NCBI GenBank assembly: GCA_964466035.1
Contig: CAYXLR010000003.1
Coordinates: forward strand, 62,001-126,000
DNA from: JANQEA01 sp964466035
GTDB taxonomy: Bacteria; Bipolaricaulota; Bipolaricaulia; UBA7950; UBA9294
Direction of reading: 5' to 3'
DNA: 64,000 bases
Below the pieces are notes generated by a model that ran no database searches, was not told the DNA's origin, and saw only the letters and a program-made list of their open reading frames with translations. The position numbers and the translations under genes are program-made. Positions 15,976-24,479 of this stretch are shown here, one piece after another (position 1 is the stretch's first letter; every line of letters starts with the position of its first letter).

Positions 15976-16671
15976 CTAGAGTTCGAGGCTGAACTGATAC
16001 GCCAAGTACCCCTGATAGGCCAATGCAAGTTCCGGATAGACCAGCGTGACCGACAGGATCTCCTTTCGGATCTGATCGATCGTCAGCGGCTGATCCATAA
16101 TCCAGATCGCTGTAAGCGCAGTGGCAGCAGCGACTCGCAGTCCGAGGCTCTCGCCGTTCTTCGCCAGCTCGACCAGCTCGTCCTCCGTCTTCGCGCCGAT
16201 CGGTGAGCTGGGAATGTAGAAACCTCCGAGAAGTTTGCCGGCGGCGATCTCGAGGGTCTCCACCTCAGCAGTGGCGATGTACTCCTCGACGAGTTCCGGC
16301 CGCGTGAAGCTGCTTCGGTTGTGGAAGAACCACATGTCCGCAGCGTCCTGGTCCCCGGCTTCCGCCAGGGCGAGCAGCGCGTCGTCGTCCATCGCGAAGA
16401 GTTCCATCTGCTTTTCGTTGAGGACGAAAAGCGCCCGGTCCGCAGCGAGTCGGACGCCAGGGGTCCGGCCGGTGGCCGCCAGCTCCTCCAGCTCTTCCAG
16501 CGTTTTGAGGGTGTAATCTCCGACCAGTGCCAGCCCGGCTGCCTTGCTGATCTCCTCGATCAGTTCGTTCTCGACGATCGACGCCACGTCGACCGCCGCG
16601 AAACCGATCAGCGAAACCAGAACAACCGCGCAGGTCGCTAGTCCTAGTGCCCGAAGGCCATTACGCTTCAT
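15976..16671 (-). CDS. Exported helical-repeat protein, first gene of the Opp operon
   Basis: This 231-aa protein has a signal peptide (MKRNGLRALGLATCAVVLVS) and a mature part that is almost wholly alpha-helical. It shows at least two related repeats: LEELEELAATGRTPGVRLAA (around residues 58-77) and EDELVELAKNGESLGLRVAA. The pattern recalls HEAT-like repeats. I do not recognise a family. It has a good AAGGAGGT site, sits 27 bases upstream of the binding protein, and follows a consensus promoter, so it is probably made with the transporter and works outside the cytoplasmic membrane, perhaps as an accessory factor (inference). Confidence 0.75.
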   Translation of the reverse strand: MKRNGLRALGLATCAVVLVSLIGFAAVDVASIVENELIEEISKAAGLALVGDYTLKTLEELEELAATGRTPGVRLAADRALFVLNEKQMELFAMDDDALLALAEAGDQDAADMWFFHNRSSFTRPELVEEYIATAEVETLEIAAGKLLGGFYIPSSPIGAKTEDELVELAKNGESLGLRVAAATALTAIWIMDQPLTIDQIRKEILSVTLVYPELALAYQGYLAYQFSLEL

Positions 16672-16785
16672 TATTCAACCTCCTTGTGCTCTCGCCCGAA
16701 TGATGATAGGCACTCCTTCTACTCGTAGACCACCTCCCAGGCAGAGCTCGATCTAGTGTGGAAAGGCATACTCGCCTGAAATACG

Positions 16786-16814
16786 ATTATACAGTTCGTT
16801 TCAGAGACTGTCAA
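16786..16814 (-). promoter_or_regulatory. Consensus sigma-70 promoter of the first Opp operon
   Basis: On the minus strand, TTGACA (16814-16809), 17 bases, TATAAT (16791-16786): a full 12/12 match. The leader to the ATG at 16671 is about 108 bases and contains GGCGAG-TAT-GCC-like short pairing but no riboswitch I recognise. Confidence 0.85.
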
Positions 16815-16828
16815 TCCTCTCGCCCCTT

Positions 16829-18634
16829 TCAATCGCAAACCAGAACGGAATTCAACAACACCTGTTCGATGTCCCGTCTCGACGTTCCGGCAAGCTCCAG
16901 AATCGCACTGTCGAAGGACATCCCGCCTTCCCGTGAGGTCGCGCGCCACAGCTGCCGTACGATCTCCAGGCCTTGACCATCGATCAGATACCGAATCATC
17001 AAGCCCGTCTGGGTTCGAAACTGCCCGGAAGTGACCCCGCCGAACCCCAACTGCCACAGCGGTGTCCATTCCCCGTCGGTGAGGATTCGACACCCCTGTT
17101 CGGCGAGATCCTCCGCCTCGACCGTGACCGCTGTTGCGACGCCCGTCCGTAGGAGATTCGACGCCGTGCTGACGCGGTACGCGTAGGCCGGCAGCGTGGA
17201 CGCGAGGGCCCATGCGACGTCCTCTCCGAGGACGACGTGCCAGGCCGTCTGATGCATGCTGGCGGCCGGCGTCACGCTCTCCCCCGCCTGCCGCGTCTCC
17301 GCGTCTTCGTAGAGGAAGACCGTGATCCGCTGCGGAAGCTCGTCCTCCGTGAACGCCAGCCCCGTTGCGACGCGCTCGCGGGCTTCCTGCACCTCGGCGA
17401 GCAAGCGGGTCAGCTCTTCTTCGGAGCGGTCACCGAACACGCTGACGTCCTCCCCCACGACGCGCCGCCAGCCGCTGAACAGCGCGACCCAATCGGCCGG
17501 CCGACCGGAAGACAACCCGGCACCCTCGATCCACTCCGAGGCCTCCTCGAACTCGCCGACGGAGATCGCGCATCGGGCGGCCAAGACGACGTCCTCGTCG
17601 GTCAGCGCTCCTCTCCCCCACGCCTGCGTCAGTCGATGGGCCTCCTCGAACTCACCGGCCTCGAACAGGGACAGCGCGCGATAGTAGTCGTACAGCGCTC
17701 CCGTCTGCCCCTCGGCGATCGCCGTCCGATGCCACGCCTCGCCCAGATCGGCCAACGGCCCGCTAGCGAGTTGCTCGAACAGCGCCCGTGAAGCCCCGGG
17801 GCCCCATACCGCCTTGAGCGCCGCCATCCCGTCGCTGCACTGAATCAGATACTCGACCAGCGAAGCCGACTGAAGGGAGGCGAAGTCCTCTTCGGGAACG
17901 AGATTCCCCTCGTCGCCGAACAGGGAATAGAAGACCGCGATGCTCTCAAACGAGCCGAACGCCATCCGCTCCGAGTACGGGGAGTCGAACTGCTGATACA
18001 AAGTCTCGGAGAAATGGCCGTTCGCATCGAGCTCTAGCAGCGCCTCGAGCGAGTACCGGAGGCGCGACGGTGCGGCCGCGACCGTCGGATGAAAACTCCG
18101 ATCCGGATCGGCCAGGAGCATGGTGGTCCCGGTGTAGAGCAGCTGCGAGTAGCATTGCCCCCAGCCGAAGGCCAGGACGAGCTCCGCGAGGCGGGGGTAC
18201 GGATCCTCCCCGGCGAACAGGTCGATCACGGCGGCGCCGAACGTGTAGGTGGCGAGGGAAGACTTCCGCTGGATGATGCTCGACTGCAGCTGGCCCGGAT
18301 CGTCATGAACCAGCACATCGATCGGCAGCGGAATCTCGGAAGAATCGACGTCAAGCCGCACGAGCAGGTCGTCCAGCGACTCCTCGAGCCGCGCCTTGAG
18401 TTCGGTATACCCGGCTCGCTCGGGAGATCCGTCGTGGTACCAGACGTTGAACCGATCGTCGCGAACCGCATAGATGCCGCGGGTTTCCACCGACATCTGG
18501 GGTTGGATTACGTAGTTGAGGAGCACGACGAAGATACCCGCACCGGCCGCGCCGAGGAAGAGACCCCCGATCGTCATGATCCAAGGCTTCCTGAGTTTCG
18601 AGAAAACTCCCTTCCAATGTGCCTTTGGGCGCAT
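16829..18634 (-). CDS. Membrane-anchored protein with two degenerate peptidase-MA-like domains
   Basis: This protein of about 601 aa has one N-terminal helix (around residues 22-45) and a large extracytoplasmic part. Both halves look like gluzincin 'MA-like' domains. The second half ends with the typical series of a helix like GLMIRYLIDGQGLEIVRQLW, then FDSAILELAGTSRRDIEQ; the first half has comparable helices around residues 190-310. A TPR-like stretch (FEAGEFEEAHRLTQAWGRG, then ISVGEFEEASEWIEGAG) lies between them. No HExxH zinc motif is visible, so peptidase activity is not expected. The ATG at 18634 is preferred because a promoter -10 ends nine bases before it. Confidence 0.65.
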   Translation of the reverse strand: MRPKAHWKGVFSKLRKPWIMTIGGLFLGAAGAGIFVVLLNYVIQPQMSVETRGIYAVRDDRFNVWYHDGSPERAGYTELKARLEESLDDLLVRLDVDSSEIPLPIDVLVHDDPGQLQSSIIQRKSSLATYTFGAAVIDLFAGEDPYPRLAELVLAFGWGQCYSQLLYTGTTMLLADPDRSFHPTVAAAPSRLRYSLEALLELDANGHFSETLYQQFDSPYSERMAFGSFESIAVFYSLFGDEGNLVPEEDFASLQSASLVEYLIQCSDGMAALKAVWGPGASRALFEQLASGPLADLGEAWHRTAIAEGQTGALYDYYRALSLFEAGEFEEAHRLTQAWGRGALTDEDVVLAARCAISVGEFEEASEWIEGAGLSSGRPADWVALFSGWRRVVGEDVSVFGDRSEEELTRLLAEVQEARERVATGLAFTEDELPQRITVFLYEDAETRQAGESVTPAASMHQTAWHVVLGEDVAWALASTLPAYAYRVSTASNLLRTGVATAVTVEAEDLAEQGCRILTDGEWTPLWQLGFGGVTSGQFRTQTGLMIRYLIDGQGLEIVRQLWRATSREGGMSFDSAILELAGTSRRDIEQVLLNSVLVCD

Positions 18635-18643
18635 GGCGCGATC

Positions 18644-18672
18644 ATTGTAGCGAGCGAGCACGGCGGGTGCAA
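18644..18672 (-). promoter_or_regulatory. Promoter of the MA-like membrane protein gene
   Basis: On the minus strand, TTGCAC (18672-18667), 17 bases, TACAAT (18649-18644). Transcription would start two or three bases before the ATG, implying an almost leaderless mRNA. Confidence 0.7.
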
Positions 18673-18740
18673 TCGATCGAAACGCTCTTCACATTGCGCT
18701 CACATCCTCTCCATAGGAAGCCCACAGATCCTCTCAGCAA

Positions 18741-18769
18741 TTGACACGGGGAAACACCGAGAATATACT
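18741..18769 (+). promoter_or_regulatory. spoVS promoter
   Basis: TTGACA (18741-18746), 17 bases, TATACT (18764-18769), 11 of 12 consensus positions. The start of transcription is expected near 18776. Confidence 0.8.
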
Positions 18770-18814
18770 GGCTGCGCTGCTTTGGGAGACGTCGTACACC
18801 ACAGGAGGAGGGGC

Positions 18815-19075
18815 ATGGAGATCCTGAAGGTCGCTTCCCGCTCGAACCCCAACTCCGTCTCCGGGGCCATCGCGGGAGCGCTGGAGCAGCACGGTGTCGT
18901 GGAGCTCCATGCGATCGGCGCCGGCGCCGTCAACCAGACCGTGAAAGCGATCGCTATCGCCCGACGCCTGATCGAGAAGGACGAGTCCCGGCACATCAAG
19001 GTCATCCCGGGATTCATGGAGCTCGACATCGGCGGCGAGAAGAAGACCGGAATCCGGTTCATCGTCGAGAAGTAG
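18815..19075 (+). CDS. spoVS: Stage V sporulation protein S family (SpoVS, Alba-like fold)
   Basis: This 86-aa protein is highly conserved in sequence (MEILKVASRSNPNSVSGAIA, then GAGAVNQTVKAIAIARR). In Bacillus it affects sporulation septation; the fold is Alba-like and it probably binds nucleic acid. It occurs in many non-sporulating thermophilic or deep-branching lineages, so it does not by itself imply spores. The start ATG follows AGGAGGAGG by four bases. It has its own strong promoter and argS begins 24 bases after its stop. Confidence 0.95.
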   Translation: MEILKVASRSNPNSVSGAIAGALEQHGVVELHAIGAGAVNQTVKAIAIARRLIEKDESRHIKVIPGFMELDIGGEKKTGIRFIVEK

Positions 19076-19099
19076 CCGGCGGCAGCGTACCATCTGAGC

Positions 19100-20767
19100 A
19101 TGCCAACGTATCGGAATACGCGCCTCAAAGACTTCGTTGAAGATCAGGTACTTCGAGCCTATCGCACCCTCCACGCCGTTTCGAAAACCGTCGCCGTCGA
19201 CATTCGCCAGAGCGACCGCCCTGAATTCGGAGACTACTCGACCAACGTCGCCATGATCGAGGCGAGCAAGAGCGGCGCGAATCCGCGCGCGCTGGCCGAG
19301 GATCTGTCTCGGGCACTGTCGGCGTCCCTTCCGAAGGAGGACTTCGTCAAGTGCGAGGTCGCAGGCCCCGGATTCATCAACCTGTTCCTCACGCCGCAGC
19401 GAATCCAGCGGGCGCTCCAGTCCGTCCTCGCCGAGGCCGAAGAGTACGGGAGGCAGAACCGCGGCGCAGGCGAGAGGCTTCAGGTGGAGTTCGTCAGCTC
19501 GAACCCGACCGGACCGCTCACCGTCGGGCACGGGCGGCAGGCGGTCCTCGGCGACGTCCTCGCGACCCTCTACGAATGGCTCGGCCACGACGTCCATCGG
19601 GAGTACTACTTCAACGACGAGGGGCGCCAGATCGAGCTTCTCGCCGAGTCGGTCTGGGTCCGGTACCGGGGGCTGCTCGGGGAGACACGGGAGATCCCCG
19701 AGGGCGGCTACCACGGGGACTACCTCGTCGCCGTCGCCGAGGAGGTACGCCGCGATCTCGACGACGGTTGGTCGGTGTTCGACGACGACACGCGGCAGCG
19801 CTTCCGAAGGGAAGCGGTGGCACGGATGACCGATGGGATCAAGCGGGACCTTGCAGCGCTCGGTGTGGAGTTCGACACGTGGTTCAGCGAAGCGAGCCTC
19901 CATCGCTCCGGCGAGGCCGCCGCGGCGCTCACCGCGCTTCGAGAACGCGGCGGCGTCTACGAGAAGGACGGCGCGGTCTGGCTGAAGGCGGAGGCGCACG
20001 GAGGGGTCAAGGACTCGGTCCTGATCCGAAGCGACGGCTCGCCGACGTACCTGATGGTCGACATCGCCTACCACGTCAACAAGCGGGACCGCGGGTTCGA
20101 GCGGGTGATCGACGTCCAGGGCGCCGATCACCACGCCGAGCAGGCGTGCGTCAAGGCGGCACTCCGGATCCTCGGCGTCCCCGACGGCTTCCTCGACTAC
20201 GCCGTCCACCAGTTCGTCTCCCTCAAGGAGAAGGGGGAGGTGCTGAAGATGTCGACCCGGGCCGGCCGGTTCTTCACGCTTCGCGACCTGATCGACGAGC
20301 TCGGTAAGGACGTCGTCCGCTACTTCATGATCTCCAGAAAGCCGGAGGCGCACCTCGACTTCGACCTCGATCTGGCCCGCGCCGAATCCCTCGACAACCC
20401 GGTGACCTACATCCAGTATGCCCACACGCGGATCGCGTCGGTCTTCCGAAAGGCGGGAGAGCCGAAGGCCGACTGGGCTCGCGTCGACCTCTCGCCGCTC
20501 GTCGAGCCGGAGGAGCTCGAGCTGATCAAGACGCTCGACCGGTTCCCCGAGGTCGTCCGAACCGCTGCGTACGACTTCGCGCCGCACCTGATCGCCGAGT
20601 ACGCGCTCGACCTCTCCCGTTCGTTCCACGCCTACTACGACAAGCACCGCGTCCTCACCGACGATGAGAAGCTGACGCAGGCGCGGCTTGCTCTCCTCAG
20701 CGCGCTCCGGACCGTCCTCCGCAACGGGCTCGACGTCCTCGGCATGGACGCCCCATTGGAGATGTGA
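19100..20767 (+). CDS. argS: Arginyl-tRNA synthetase
   Basis: This 555-aa class I synthetase charges tRNA-Arg. The N-terminal Add1-type domain (residues 1-105) is followed by the HIGH-type motif SSNPTGPLTVGHGRQ and the KMSKS equivalent VLKMSTRAGR, then a helical anticodon-binding domain to the C-terminus. There is no ribosome binding site before the ATG; a TACCAT box lies six bases upstream, a leaderless-promoter pattern. The stop overlaps the ftsY start by one base (TGATG). Confidence 0.95.
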   Translation: MPTYRNTRLKDFVEDQVLRAYRTLHAVSKTVAVDIRQSDRPEFGDYSTNVAMIEASKSGANPRALAEDLSRALSASLPKEDFVKCEVAGPGFINLFLTPQRIQRALQSVLAEAEEYGRQNRGAGERLQVEFVSSNPTGPLTVGHGRQAVLGDVLATLYEWLGHDVHREYYFNDEGRQIELLAESVWVRYRGLLGETREIPEGGYHGDYLVAVAEEVRRDLDDGWSVFDDDTRQRFRREAVARMTDGIKRDLAALGVEFDTWFSEASLHRSGEAAAALTALRERGGVYEKDGAVWLKAEAHGGVKDSVLIRSDGSPTYLMVDIAYHVNKRDRGFERVIDVQGADHHAEQACVKAALRILGVPDGFLDYAVHQFVSLKEKGEVLKMSTRAGRFFTLRDLIDELGKDVVRYFMISRKPEAHLDFDLDLARAESLDNPVTYIQYAHTRIASVFRKAGEPKADWARVDLSPLVEPEELELIKTLDRFPEVVRTAAYDFAPHLIAEYALDLSRSFHAYYDKHRVLTDDEKLTQARLALLSALRTVLRNGLDVLGMDAPLEM

Positions 20768-21678
20768 TGCCCTGGATCGACCGGTTGAAGGCCGGCCTGA
20801 AGAAGACGCGAACCGGGCTGACCGAGCCGATCGGCAGGATCCTCGCCGGCCGCAGGAGCCTGACCGACGAGGAGACCGAGCGACTCGAAGAGGTCCTGAT
20901 CCGAGGGGACGTCGCCGCCGGACTGGCGATCGATCTGGTCGAAAACCTCGCCGAGGAGGCTCGCCGGGGCGGCGAGCGCGATCTCCTCGCGGCCCTGAGA
21001 GAACGGATCCGAGAGCGCCTGGCGGGATGCGAACGCACCCTCTCCCTGCGAACGGACGGCGGCCCGACCGTGTTGCTGATCGCCGGCGTGAACGGGACCG
21101 GGAAGACGACGACGATCGCCAAGATCGCCGCACACCTTCGCGAGGAGGAGCCGAACCTGCCGATCACCTTCGCCGCCGCCGACACGTTCCGCGCCGCGGC
21201 GATCGAGCAGCTCGCCGTCTGGGCCGATCGCGTCGGAGCGAACCTGATCCAGCATCAACCGGGCGGCGACCCGTCCGCCGTCGCGTTCGACGCCGTCGAT
21301 CACGTCGTCCGAACCGGCGGGGTCCTGTTCGTCGACACGGCCGGCCGCCTCCAGACGAAGCACAACCTGATGGAGGAGCTGAAGAAGATCGAGCGGACGG
21401 TGGCGAAGAAGCTCGGACGCGGATCGGACGAGCGACTCCTTGTGCTCGACGCGACGACCGGCCAAAATGGCCTCTCGCAGGCGGAGCGCTTCCACGACGC
21501 GATCGATCTGACCGGGATCGTCCTCACGAAGCTCGACGGAACGGCGAAGGGCGGCGGGATCCTGACGATCTGGGACACGCTGAAGATCCCGCTGATGTTC
21601 GTCGGTGTCGGCGAGACGACCGAAGACCTGCACGCGTTTTCCGCGGACGACTTCGTCGAGGCGCTCTTCTCGGCGTAG
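20767..21678 (+). CDS. ftsY: Signal recognition particle receptor FtsY
   Basis: This 303-aa SRP GTPase receives the SRP-ribosome complex at the membrane for co-translational insertion. The NG domain is complete: P-loop GVNGTGKTTTIAKIA, DTAGRLQTKHNL, and TKLDGTAKGGG. The acidic A domain seen in E. coli is missing, leaving only a short N-terminal helix (MPWIDRLKAGLKKTR), as in many bacteria. The ATG shares its A with the argS stop, which implies coupled translation. Confidence 0.95.
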   Translation: MPWIDRLKAGLKKTRTGLTEPIGRILAGRRSLTDEETERLEEVLIRGDVAAGLAIDLVENLAEEARRGGERDLLAALRERIRERLAGCERTLSLRTDGGPTVLLIAGVNGTGKTTTIAKIAAHLREEEPNLPITFAAADTFRAAAIEQLAVWADRVGANLIQHQPGGDPSAVAFDAVDHVVRTGGVLFVDTAGRLQTKHNLMEELKKIERTVAKKLGRGSDERLLVLDATTGQNGLSQAERFHDAIDLTGIVLTKLDGTAKGGGILTIWDTLKIPLMFVGVGETTEDLHAFSADDFVEALFSA

Positions 21679-21712
21679 CGAGAGACTGAACGACGACACG
21701 GAGGTAGCACGG

Positions 21713-24364
21713 ATGAAGAACGTCTTCTTCTTCAGCAAGGGGCAGACGGACGGCGACGCCACGATGAAGGAATCGCTCGGCGGCAAGGGGGCGAACCTCG
21801 CCGAGATGGCCGGGATGGGGATCCCCGTTCCGCCGGGCTTCACGATCACGACCGAGGTCTGCGCTTACTACCAGGAACACGACGGGGCGTTCCCCGAGGG
21901 CCTCGAGGCCGAGGTCGCCGACGGCCTTCGGAAGATCGAAGAGGCGACCGGGAAGGCGTTCGGCGATCCGTCGAATCCGCTCCTCGTCTCGGTCCGATCC
22001 GGCGCGGCCGTCTCGATGCCGGGGATGATGGACACGATCCTCAACCTCGGTCTGAACGACGAGACCGTCGCCGGGCTGGCGGAGAAGGCGGACAACGAGC
22101 GGTTCGCCTACGACTCGTACCGGCGGCTCCTCCAGATGTACGGCGACGTCGTGATGGGGCTGAAGCCGGAGACCGAGTCCGATCCCGATCCGTTCGAGGA
22201 GATTCTCGACGCGGTCAAGGAAGAGCGGGGGGCGAAGCTGGACACCGATCTCTCCGCGGACGATCTGAAGACGCTCGTCGACCGATTCAAGAAGGCGATC
22301 GAGGCGAAGGCCGGTCGGCCGTTTCCGCAGGATCCGACCGAGCAGCTTTGGGGCGCCATCGAGGCGGTCTTCCGGTCGTGGGACAACCCCCGCGCGATCC
22401 GGTATCGCGAGCTGAACGACATCACCGGGCTGCTCGGGACCGCGGTCAACGTCCAGGCGATGGTGTTCGGGAACATGGGCGAAGGCTGCGGAACCGGCGT
22501 GGCGTTCACGCGGAACCCGGCCACCGGGGAGAACGTCTTCTACGGCGAGTACCTGATGAACGCGCAGGGCGAGGATGTGGTCGCGGGGATCCGAACCCCC
22601 CAGCCGATCAAGGCGCTCCAGGACGAGATGCCGAAGGTCTACGACGAGCTCCTCGCGATCCGATCGAAGCTCGAGGAGCACTACCGCGACATGCAGGACA
22701 TCGAGTTCACGATCGAGGGCGGGCACCTGTACATGCTCCAGACGCGAACCGGGAAGCGGACCGCTCCTGCCGCCGTCCGGATCGCCGTCGAGATGGTCGA
22801 AGAAGGGATGATCGACAAGGAGACCGCGGTGACCCGCGTCGCGCCGGAACAGATCGATCAGCTGCTGCATCCGATGTTCGACCCGAAGGAGGAGGAAGCG
22901 GCGGACCTTCTGACGAAAGGGCTGCCGGCGAGTCCGGGGGCCGCGTCCGGCGCGGTCGTCTTCTCGGCGGAAGCGGCCGAGCAGGCGGCGGCCGAGGGGA
23001 AGGACGTCATCCTCGTCCGCATCGAGACGTCCCCGGAGGACATCGGCGGGATGAACGCGGCCCAGGGGATCCTCACCGCGCGCGGTGGGATGACCAGCCA
23101 CGCGGCGGTCGTCGCCCGCGGGATGGGCAAGTGCTGCGTCGCCGGGGCCGGGGACCTGGCGATCGACTACGCCGCCCGCCGGTTCCAGGTCGGCGGGAAG
23201 ACGGTCGAGGCGGGCGACGCGATCAGCCTGAACGGAACGACCGGCGCCGTCTACCTCGACCGGATCGCGACGATCGAGCCCGAGCTCTCGGGGACGTTCG
23301 GGACGCTGCTCGAATGGGCGGACGAGTTCCGGACGCTCGGCGTTCGGACCAACGCCGACACGCCGGGGGACACGGAGACCGCCGTCAAGTTCGGGGCCGA
23401 GGGGATCGGCCTCTGCCGGACCGAGCACATGTTCTTCGAGGGGGACCGGATCATCGCCGTGCGCGAGATGATCCTCGCCGATGACGAGGCCGGACGGCGA
23501 AAGGCGCTCGACAAGCTGCTCCCCGTCCAGCAGGGGGACTTCGAGGGGATCTTCCGCGCCCTCGACGGACGGCCGGGGACGATCCGCCTCCTCGATCCGC
23601 CGCTGCACGAGTTCCTCCCGCACGACGCGGAGGGTCAGAAGGAAGTGGCCGACGTCCTGGGGGTCCCTCCGGACGTCATCCGCGAGAAGGTGGAAGCCCT
23701 TCACGAGTTCAACCCGATGCTCGGCCATCGGGGATGCCGCCTCGGGATCACCTACCCCGAGATCTCCGAGATGCAGGTGCGCGCGATCCTGGAGGCCGCG
23801 TGCGCGGTCCACGAGGAAGGGATCGCCGTTCGCCCGGAGATCATGGTCCCGCTCGTCGGCCACGTGAAGGAGCTGAAGCTCCAACGCGAGCTGGCAGAGC
23901 GCGTGGCGCAGGAGGTCCTCGCCGCCCACGGGCTGAGTCAGGAGGAGATCCCGTACCTGATCGGAACGATGATCGAGGTGCCTCGCGCCGCCGTCACCGC
24001 CGACGAGATCGCCGAGGAGGCCGAGTTCTTCAGCTTCGGGACGAACGACCTCACCCAGATGGGCTGCGGCTTCTCGCGCGACGACGCCGGCAAGTTCCTC
24101 AAGGAGTACGTGGCGCTCGGCATCTACGGCAAGGACCCGTTCCAGGTCCTCGATCGAGCCGGCGTCGGCAAGCTGGTCGCGACGGCGTGCGAGCTCGGCC
24201 GAAAAAGCCGTCCCGAGATCAAGCTCGGCATCTGCGGCGAGCACGGCGGCGAGCCGTCGTCGATCGCCTTCTGCCACCAAGTCGGATTGAACTACGTCTC
24301 CTGCAGCCCGTACCGCGTTCCCATCGCACGGCTGGCAGCGGCACAAGCCGCGATCGAGGAGTAA
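21713..24364 (+). CDS. ppdK: Pyruvate, phosphate dikinase
   Basis: This 883-aa enzyme interconverts pyruvate + ATP + Pi and PEP + AMP + PPi, and works in glycolysis or gluconeogenesis in anaerobes. The N-terminal ATP-grasp domain begins GGKGANLAEMAGMGIPVPPG. The swivelling phosphohistidine domain has GGMTSHAAVVARGMGKCCV with its catalytic His. The C-terminal PEP-binding barrel ends with FGTNDLTQM and the cysteine region GICGEHGGEP. Length is typical. It starts at ATG 21713 after CGGAGGT and seems to be a separate unit 35 bases after ftsY. Confidence 0.96.
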   Translation: MKNVFFFSKGQTDGDATMKESLGGKGANLAEMAGMGIPVPPGFTITTEVCAYYQEHDGAFPEGLEAEVADGLRKIEEATGKAFGDPSNPLLVSVRSGAAVSMPGMMDTILNLGLNDETVAGLAEKADNERFAYDSYRRLLQMYGDVVMGLKPETESDPDPFEEILDAVKEERGAKLDTDLSADDLKTLVDRFKKAIEAKAGRPFPQDPTEQLWGAIEAVFRSWDNPRAIRYRELNDITGLLGTAVNVQAMVFGNMGEGCGTGVAFTRNPATGENVFYGEYLMNAQGEDVVAGIRTPQPIKALQDEMPKVYDELLAIRSKLEEHYRDMQDIEFTIEGGHLYMLQTRTGKRTAPAAVRIAVEMVEEGMIDKETAVTRVAPEQIDQLLHPMFDPKEEEAADLLTKGLPASPGAASGAVVFSAEAAEQAAAEGKDVILVRIETSPEDIGGMNAAQGILTARGGMTSHAAVVARGMGKCCVAGAGDLAIDYAARRFQVGGKTVEAGDAISLNGTTGAVYLDRIATIEPELSGTFGTLLEWADEFRTLGVRTNADTPGDTETAVKFGAEGIGLCRTEHMFFEGDRIIAVREMILADDEAGRRKALDKLLPVQQGDFEGIFRALDGRPGTIRLLDPPLHEFLPHDAEGQKEVADVLGVPPDVIREKVEALHEFNPMLGHRGCRLGITYPEISEMQVRAILEAACAVHEEGIAVRPEIMVPLVGHVKELKLQRELAERVAQEVLAAHGLSQEEIPYLIGTMIEVPRAAVTADEIAEEAEFFSFGTNDLTQMGCGFSRDDAGKFLKEYVALGIYGKDPFQVLDRAGVGKLVATACELGRKSRPEIKLGICGEHGGEPSSIAFCHQVGLNYVSCSPYRVPIARLAAAQAAIEE

Positions 24365-24422
24365 GCGCGCGAAGGTCGCTCGGCACTGGAGGCGCGAACG
24401 CCCGCGTCTTCTTGAGGATCTC

Positions 24423-24451
24423 TTGTCCGCGCCGAGGCCCCGACGTACAAT
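24423..24451 (+). promoter_or_regulatory. Promoter of the pantothenate/CoA operon
   Basis: TTGTCC (24423-24428), 17 bases, TACAAT (24446-24451). The leader to the coaBC ATG is about 22 bases and carries GAGGAGGGG. Confidence 0.65.
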
Positions 24452-24479
24452 CCGCCCCGGCCGAGCAGGAGGAGGGGCA

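Noticed and set aside
15976..16671. Assignment of the helical exported protein to HEAT-repeat phycobilisome lyase-like proteins
   Set aside because: Only two weak internal repeats are visible, too little to name a family.
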